Assembly (NCBI GenBank): GCA_007129695.1
Contig: SKVA01000076.1
Span: 1-17,003, forward strand
Reading direction: 5' to 3'
DNA: 17,003 nucleotides
DNA from: Spirochaetaceae bacterium
GTDB lineage: Bacteria > Spirochaetota > Spirochaetia > DSM-27196 > SLST01
Part shown: in pieces, positions 13,344-17,003 of the stretch
Layout: every line of letters starts with the position of its first letter
Position numbering within the stretch: position 1 is the stretch's first letter
Position numbers and translations under genes: made by a program
Notes under the pieces: generated by a model
What the model was told of the DNA's origin: nothing
Seen by the model: only the letters and a program-made list of their open reading frames with translations
Databases searched by the model: none

Positions 13344-15260
13344 CTACGCGGCGCGGAAGATACCGAGCACGCGAAGGTCTTCGACCACGTTGCGCAACCG
13401 TTCGAGCGCATCGGGAAAAGCACCACCACCCGCTGGCAGCTCGACGTCGACGTAGAACATATACTGCCACGGTTTTCCGGCGATCGGGCGCGACTCGAGC
13501 TTCTTGAGGTTGAGCTCGGCGTCGGCAAGGATCTGCATCGCAGAGAAGAGCGCACCGGGACGGTCGGGTGTCGAAAAGACAAGGCCGGCCATGTTCGCGC
13601 CGGTGTCGCTGTCTGCTTCGTCGCGCGAAAGAATCATGAACCGTGTGTAGTTGCTCGGATTCGTTTCGATACCGGCCTTGATGACCTCCATCCCGTAGAC
13701 CTCGGCGGCGCCGGCGTTCGCGACCGCCGCGTTCCCGTTCCCACGCTGCTCGGCGATATGCGCGACCGACCCGGCCGTGTCGTAGAACGGCACAAGCTCC
13801 CACTCGTGACGGCTGAGGTACTCGTGACACTGCGCGAGCGCCTGCGGATGCGAGTACACCCGGCGCACATCGTCAATCGTCGTTCCAGGCGCGGCGATAA
13901 GACTGTGCTCAACGCGCAACTTGATTTCGCCAACGATCGTCAGATCGGGATACTGCAACAGCAGATCATAGTTCTCGTGAACGCTCCCGGCGAGGCTGTT
14001 CTCAATCGGCAGGATCGCGTAGCGAGCGGATCCCGACAGCACCGCGTCGAACGCGTCGCGAAACGATCGGCACGGCATCGCCCGGTATTCCATGTCGTGG
14101 AAGAACCGCAGCAGTGCCATCTCGCTGTACGCGCCGCGCTCGCCCTGGAATGCGACCGGCACCGGGCCGGTCGCTGCGTCGGCAGATCGCGCCGGCCGTG
14201 CGCCGACCGCTTCCGCGGCCCCGATAGATCGTCCGCGCGTCGGGATGCGCGTCAGCTCCTTGCCGACGACGGGCGCAAGCGCCTCGACATCACGCATCAG
14301 TTTCTCAAACTGATCGGGGAATAGAGACTGCGGGCCGTCGCTCATCGCGCGGTCCGGGTCGGGATGCACCTCGACGATCAGCCCCGCGGCACCCGCGGCG
14401 ATCCCGGCGAGCGCGACCGGGGGCACCTGGTCGCGGATGCCGGTCGCATGGCTCGGATCGACGATCACCGGCAGGTGGCTGAGTTTCCGGACCACGGGAA
14501 TCGCGGAGATATCGAGCGTGTTGCGCGTGTAGGTCTCGAAGGTCCTGATCCCGCGTTCGCACAGGATCACATTCTGCGACCCGTGCGCGAGCACGTACTC
14601 GGCCGCCATCAGCCATTCTTCGATCGTCGCCGCCAGACCGCGCTTGACGATGACGGGCCGCCCGCTTGCGCCGACGGCCTTCAAGAGCTCGAAGTTCTGC
14701 ATATTGCGCGCGCCAATCTGGAACAGGTCGACGTAATCGGTGAACATCGACACGTCCTGCGCGGAGACGATCTCGCTGACGACCGGCATGCCGTATTTGT
14801 CTCCCGCCTTGCGCAGAAGCCGTAGCCCTTCTTTGCCGAGCCCCTGGAACGCGTAGGGGCTCGAGCGCGGCTTGAACGCGCCGCCGCGCAGGATCACCGC
14901 GCCGCTCTCGCGTACGATCCGCGCGCTCTCCATGATCTGCGCCTCGGTCTCCACCGAACACGGTCCGGCGATCATCACGATCCGCGGGCCGCCGATCTTG
15001 ATCGGGCCGACCGCAACGACGGTGTCGGCCTTCTGGAGCTCACGACTCGCAAGCTTGAACGGTTTGGTGATCGGAATGACGCGCTCGACACCGGGTCGGA
15101 CTTCGACCTCACGAATGTCTATCGATACCGAGCCTACCGCGCCGAAGATCGTCTCATGCTCGCCGACGATCTCCCTGACGCGAAACCCTCTCTCCTCGAG
15201 AAAGGTGCGAAGCCGTGTCTTATCATCCTCGCGGATGGTGCGTTCGAGTACGATGACCAT
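13344..15260 (-). CDS. aroF-pheA: Fused DAHP synthase - prephenate dehydratase - ACT domain
   Basis: 638 residues in one uninterrupted frame. Residues 1-75 form a ferredoxin-like regulatory domain (MVIVLERTIREDDKTRL). Residues about 80-335 are a DAHP synthase of the Bacillus/Thermotoga type, which condenses PEP and erythrose-4-phosphate: AGPCSVE (98-104), GGAFKPRSSPYAFQG (126-140), QIGARNMQNF (181-190), KRGLAATIEEW (206-216), VDPSHATG (267-274). After a Pro/Ala-rich linker (about 336-366) comes prephenate dehydratase, which makes phenylpyruvate: VAFQGERGAYSE, PIENSLAGSVHENYDLL (418-434), and the TRF motif (539-541). The ACT domain, with GALFS and ESRP (589-592), should bind phenylalanine. No chorismate mutase domain is visible. 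The frame extends 120 codons upstream through the preceding gene; MVIV is the family start. It sits 8 bases after the transglycosylase stop. Confidence 0.93.
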   Translation of the reverse strand: MVIVLERTIREDDKTRLRTFLEERGFRVREIVGEHETIFGAVGSVSIDIREVEVRPGVERVIPITKPFKLASRELQKADTVVAVGPIKIGGPRIVMIAGPCSVETEAQIMESARIVRESGAVILRGGAFKPRSSPYAFQGLGKEGLRLLRKAGDKYGMPVVSEIVSAQDVSMFTDYVDLFQIGARNMQNFELLKAVGASGRPVIVKRGLAATIEEWLMAAEYVLAHGSQNVILCERGIRTFETYTRNTLDISAIPVVRKLSHLPVIVDPSHATGIRDQVPPVALAGIAAGAAGLIVEVHPDPDRAMSDGPQSLFPDQFEKLMRDVEALAPVVGKELTRIPTRGRSIGAAEAVGARPARSADAATGPVPVAFQGERGAYSEMALLRFFHDMEYRAMPCRSFRDAFDAVLSGSARYAILPIENSLAGSVHENYDLLLQYPDLTIVGEIKLRVEHSLIAAPGTTIDDVRRVYSHPQALAQCHEYLSRHEWELVPFYDTAGSVAHIAEQRGNGNAAVANAGAAEVYGMEVIKAGIETNPSNYTRFMILSRDEADSDTGANMAGLVFSTPDRPGALFSAMQILADAELNLKKLESRPIAGKPWQYMFYVDVELPAGGGAFPDALERLRNVVEDLRVLGIFRAA

Positions 15261-15268
15261 GCGGCATT

Positions 15269-15988
15269 CTACGCGATAGTGGGCGGGAAGTGCGAGAGGA
15301 TGTACTCGCGGAAACGGGCACGTAGCCGCGCCTGATACGAGAGCACGCCGTCGACGTACCGGAGCGTCGATGCGGGGGTCTGCCCGCGAATCACGCGCGT
15401 GAGCCCGGCATTGTAGATCGCGAGCGCCTGCGCGTCGCTGTCCCCCTGGTCGAGGCAGAATCGGAGGTACTTCAGACCGTGGTAGGTGTTCACGTCGATG
15501 TTGAAGAAGTCCTCTTCGGTCAGGTGGCGAAAGGTCAGCGAGTTGAGCTGGAAGAGGCCACGGTCGATCGACGTCGCGTTGCGGTTCACGGCTACCGGGT
15601 AGAACCGGCTCTCCCCCCAAACCAGGCCGTACGCGAGCGTCAGCGATATGTTCAGCCGGTCTGCGTAGTACAGGATCGGCAGCGCGATCGCTTCCGAGCC
15701 TGCCTGCTCGACGAAGAAATCCACGACGCGATCGCGCGTCAGCGGCTCGCGATAGAGCGCGAGCGCCGGTTTCGGGCCATCGAGAAAGTTCTCGATATTC
15801 GGGTACGCGCGCCGGCGCTCGGCATCCTCGATCACGACGACCGCGTCGCGCCGGTTACGGTGTTCGTCGGCCATGAGAGTGGCCGCGATCAGTTCCGGGT
15901 CTTCGTCGGGGATATAGAGGTAACCGGTGCTGCACCCGAGCAGGATCGCTCCTGACACGATGCAGAACAGCCTTGTCGTCGGACTCAT
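15269..15988 (-). CDS. Lytic transglycosylase lipoprotein (SLT domain)
   Basis: 239 residues. A signal with lipobox LLGC (16-19) predicts a lipoprotein in the periplasm or outer membrane. The C-terminal half is a soluble-lytic-transglycosylase domain that cleaves peptidoglycan to 1,6-anhydro products: catalytic E126 in YGLVWGESRFYP (120-131), the GLFQLNS motif (144-150, GLMQ-like), and AIYNAGLTRV (190-199, the AYNxG motif). Residues 20-100 (YIPDEDPELIAATLMADEHR and on) are a helical region unlike E. coli Slt70 and may position the enzyme. The frame extends 14 codons upstream, but the chosen ATG lies right after a promoter and gives a standard lipoprotein signal. The DAHP synthase fusion follows after 8 bases and shares its transcript, an odd pairing by function. 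Confidence 0.88.
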   Translation of the reverse strand: MSPTTRLFCIVSGAILLGCSTGYLYIPDEDPELIAATLMADEHRNRRDAVVVIEDAERRRAYPNIENFLDGPKPALALYREPLTRDRVVDFFVEQAGSEAIALPILYYADRLNISLTLAYGLVWGESRFYPVAVNRNATSIDRGLFQLNSLTFRHLTEEDFFNIDVNTYHGLKYLRFCLDQGDSDAQALAIYNAGLTRVIRGQTPASTLRYVDGVLSYQARLRARFREYILSHFPPTIA

Positions 15989-15997
15989 TACACTGAT

Positions 15998-16027
15998 AGG
16001 ATACCGACCCCGACGCGTATCGATCAA
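15998..16027 (-). promoter_or_regulatory. Promoter of the transglycosylase - aroF-pheA pair
   Basis: On the minus strand -35 TTGATC (16022-16027, 4 of 6), 18-base spacer, -10 TATCCT (15998-16003, 4 of 6), ending 9 bases before the ATG at 15988. It predicts a leader of about 3 bases. It also excludes the upstream ATG at 16030. Confidence 0.5.
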
Positions 16028-16049
16028 CACCGGCGCCGGCGCTCTCCGG

Positions 16050-16763
16050 CTACCCTACCCGGGTGACGATCGCCTGTCCGCTCAGGCTCGGTACGACGGT
16101 GAGCCCCTGGCCGGCGATCTCTGCGACCAAGCTTGTAACGCCCTCGCACCCGTAGAAGCCGTAGTCGTCGAAGACGACCACGCCGCCGGCCTCCATCCGC
16201 GGCCACGCCCACTCGAAGCAATCCTTCGCGCTCTGGTACACGTCGACGTCGATGTGGCAGAGGGCGAAGCGACGTCCCGACACCGCAGCACCGGTCTGAT
16301 CAGGAAACACGCCTTCAAGGATCTCGACGCCGGGAGCCCCGACGCTCGCGAGCAGATCGCGAACGATGCCGGCCGACGTGTTCGCGTGCTCCCCGCCGCG
16401 GTAGTACGTGTCGCGTTCGGTGGCCTTGACGACCCCGGCAAACGTATCGGCCAGATATACCCGCCGCGCCGGCACGGTGCGCACGGGTGCGATCGCCGCG
16501 CGCGCGAGCACGGCCCCGGAGCCTCCGCGCCAGCTCCCGATCTCCAGGATGTCACCGGCTGGAACCTGGCGTGTTATGAACCAGAGTGTCCAGAGGCGGT
16601 AGATGTCGACCATGGTATGGTCCTTGATCGACGCGTAGAGCTCGGCAAACTCGGGGTCGACGTCCCACGGACGGTAGTTCGCCACCGGCTCTACGATTCC
16701 GTAGCCGGGCGGGTAGGTTCGCCCGGTTGCCGGGCGGGTATTCGTTTGACTCTGATCTGACAT
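16050..16763 (-). CDS. TylF/MycF-family SAM-dependent O-methyltransferase
   Basis: 237 residues, soluble. A class I methyltransferase with the SAM-binding motif ILEIGSWRGGSGAV (72-85). Residues 170-185 are HIDVDVYQSAKDCFEW and residues 196-204 are VVVFDDYGF; in TylF/MycF-type enzymes the Asp residues at these sites bind the catalytic metal. The family methylates sugar hydroxyls in macrolides, but distant members occur widely beside cell-surface sugar genes. With no such cluster in view the substrate is unknown. Start: MSDQSQTN at 16763, chosen because a TACTAT box lies 5 bases ahead. The frame runs 13 codons further upstream, and an out-of-frame ATG occurs at 16770. The gene is 50 bases downstream of the partial gene at the right edge. 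Confidence 0.82.
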   Translation of the reverse strand: MSDQSQTNTRPATGRTYPPGYGIVEPVANYRPWDVDPEFAELYASIKDHTMVDIYRLWTLWFITRQVPAGDILEIGSWRGGSGAVLARAAIAPVRTVPARRVYLADTFAGVVKATERDTYYRGGEHANTSAGIVRDLLASVGAPGVEILEGVFPDQTGAAVSGRRFALCHIDVDVYQSAKDCFEWAWPRMEAGGVVVFDDYGFYGCEGVTSLVAEIAGQGLTVVPSLSGQAIVTRVG

Positions 16764-16768
16764 ACACC

Positions 16769-16774
16769 ATAGTA
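16769..16774 (-). promoter_or_regulatory. Candidate -10 box (TACTAT) of the methyltransferase gene
   Basis: Minus-strand TACTAT (5 of 6) ends 5 bases before the ATG at 16763. The -35 (TTGCTC, 18 bases upstream, 3 of 6) is weak. The start would fall on or just inside the initiation codon, so this is a borderline leaderless case. Confidence 0.35.
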
Positions 16775-16813
16775 GACCGCCGGGAGGCGCATGAGCAACC
16801 AACCCGACGATCT

Positions 16814-17003
16814 CTACGGCATCGTTCGGACCGAGAAGTCGGTGAACTCGGCGCGGCCGAGAGAGCGCAGCGCGATCTCCATCCCCGAGTCGATCCCGAA
16901 CCAGGTCCGGTACCGCACCTTGTCCTCGCCGTTGATCGCGATCGTGATGTACTGCGAGTGCGGTTCGTAGAGCACGTCGATCCGCAGCGAATCGCCTACG
17001 GCC
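16814..17003 (-). CDS. C-terminus of an unidentified protein (partial, runs off the right edge)
   Basis: 62 residues are visible, ending VRTMP before TAG. The segment has short alternating strands (LRIDVLYEPHSQYITIAING, then DKVRYRTWFGIDSGMEIALR, then AEFTDFSVRT). This looks like the last strands of a jelly-roll/concanavalin-type beta-sandwich, with INGE as a tight turn. Codon use matches neighbouring genes and the frame is opposite to no better one. It is upstream of the methyltransferase on the same strand, 50 bases away with no terminator seen, so co-transcription is possible. The family cannot be assigned from this fragment. Confidence 0.6.
   Translation of the reverse strand, partial: AVGDSLRIDVLYEPHSQYITIAINGEDKVRYRTWFGIDSGMEIALRSLGRAEFTDFSVRTMP

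Noticed and set aside
15261..15620. N-terminal extension of the DAHP synthase fusion by 120 codons
   Set aside because: The added residues are Arg/Pro-rich and overlap the transglycosylase gene on the same strand in another frame; MVIVLERT is the usual family N-terminus.
1..17003. CRISPR arrays, insertion sequences, prophage or tRNA/attachment sites
   Set aside because: No repeated spaced direct repeats, transposase or integrase motifs, or tRNA cloverleaf sequences were seen on either strand.

Overview
The window is a high-GC, gene-dense bacterial chromosome segment with no phage, transposon, CRISPR, tRNA or rRNA signature. The gene set is housekeeping and biosynthetic: HtpG, LeuRS, thioredoxin, N-acetylglutamate synthase and aromatic amino-acid enzymes. 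There are also several lipobox lipoproteins and a periplasmic lytic transglycosylase, so the cell is almost certainly diderm. The style of the lipoproteins, and a helical 469-residue protein that resembles lineage-restricted spirochaete proteins, make a spirochaete (Spirochaetota) my best guess. That is inference; no marker gene proves it.

Layout. Bases 1-5275 are on the minus strand: a partial membrane protein at the left edge (isoprenylcysteine-methyltransferase-like), a nitroreductase, htpG, argA, and a secreted barrel-like protein whose stop codon abuts the argA start (TAGATG). A 57-bp divergent region follows. The plus strand then carries two overlapping DUF4230-type envelope proteins (a lipoprotein and a membrane-anchored paralogue), an HD-type phosphohydrolase, trxA, a 425-bp stretch without a protein gene, and leuS. 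A minus-strand lipoprotein converges on leuS. A divergent plus-strand 469-residue helical protein in turn converges on a minus-strand group: a partial gene at the right edge, a TylF-like methyltransferase, a lytic transglycosylase lipoprotein, and a DAHP synthase-prephenate dehydratase-ACT fusion.

Most notable points. (1) The trxA-leuS gap (8097-8521) looks like a gene for a structured RNA of about 290 nt that I cannot assign to a known family. It has a GAAA-capped hairpin, two copies of a GTGA-hairpin module, a 5' segment complementary to the terminator's left arm, and a very strong intrinsic terminator. (2) Many genes have a good -10 box only 5-9 nt before the ATG and no Shine-Dalgarno sequence, which predicts widespread leaderless or near-leaderless mRNAs. 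htpG and trxA, by contrast, have clear ribosome-binding sites. (3) One polypeptide joins the first step of the shikimate pathway to the phenylalanine-specific step and a phenylalanine-sensing ACT domain, with no visible chorismate mutase domain. (4) A perfect 7-bp inverted repeat frames the -10 box of the DUF4230 operon and looks like an operator.

All start choices, promoters and RNA folds were made by eye; no search or folding program was run.
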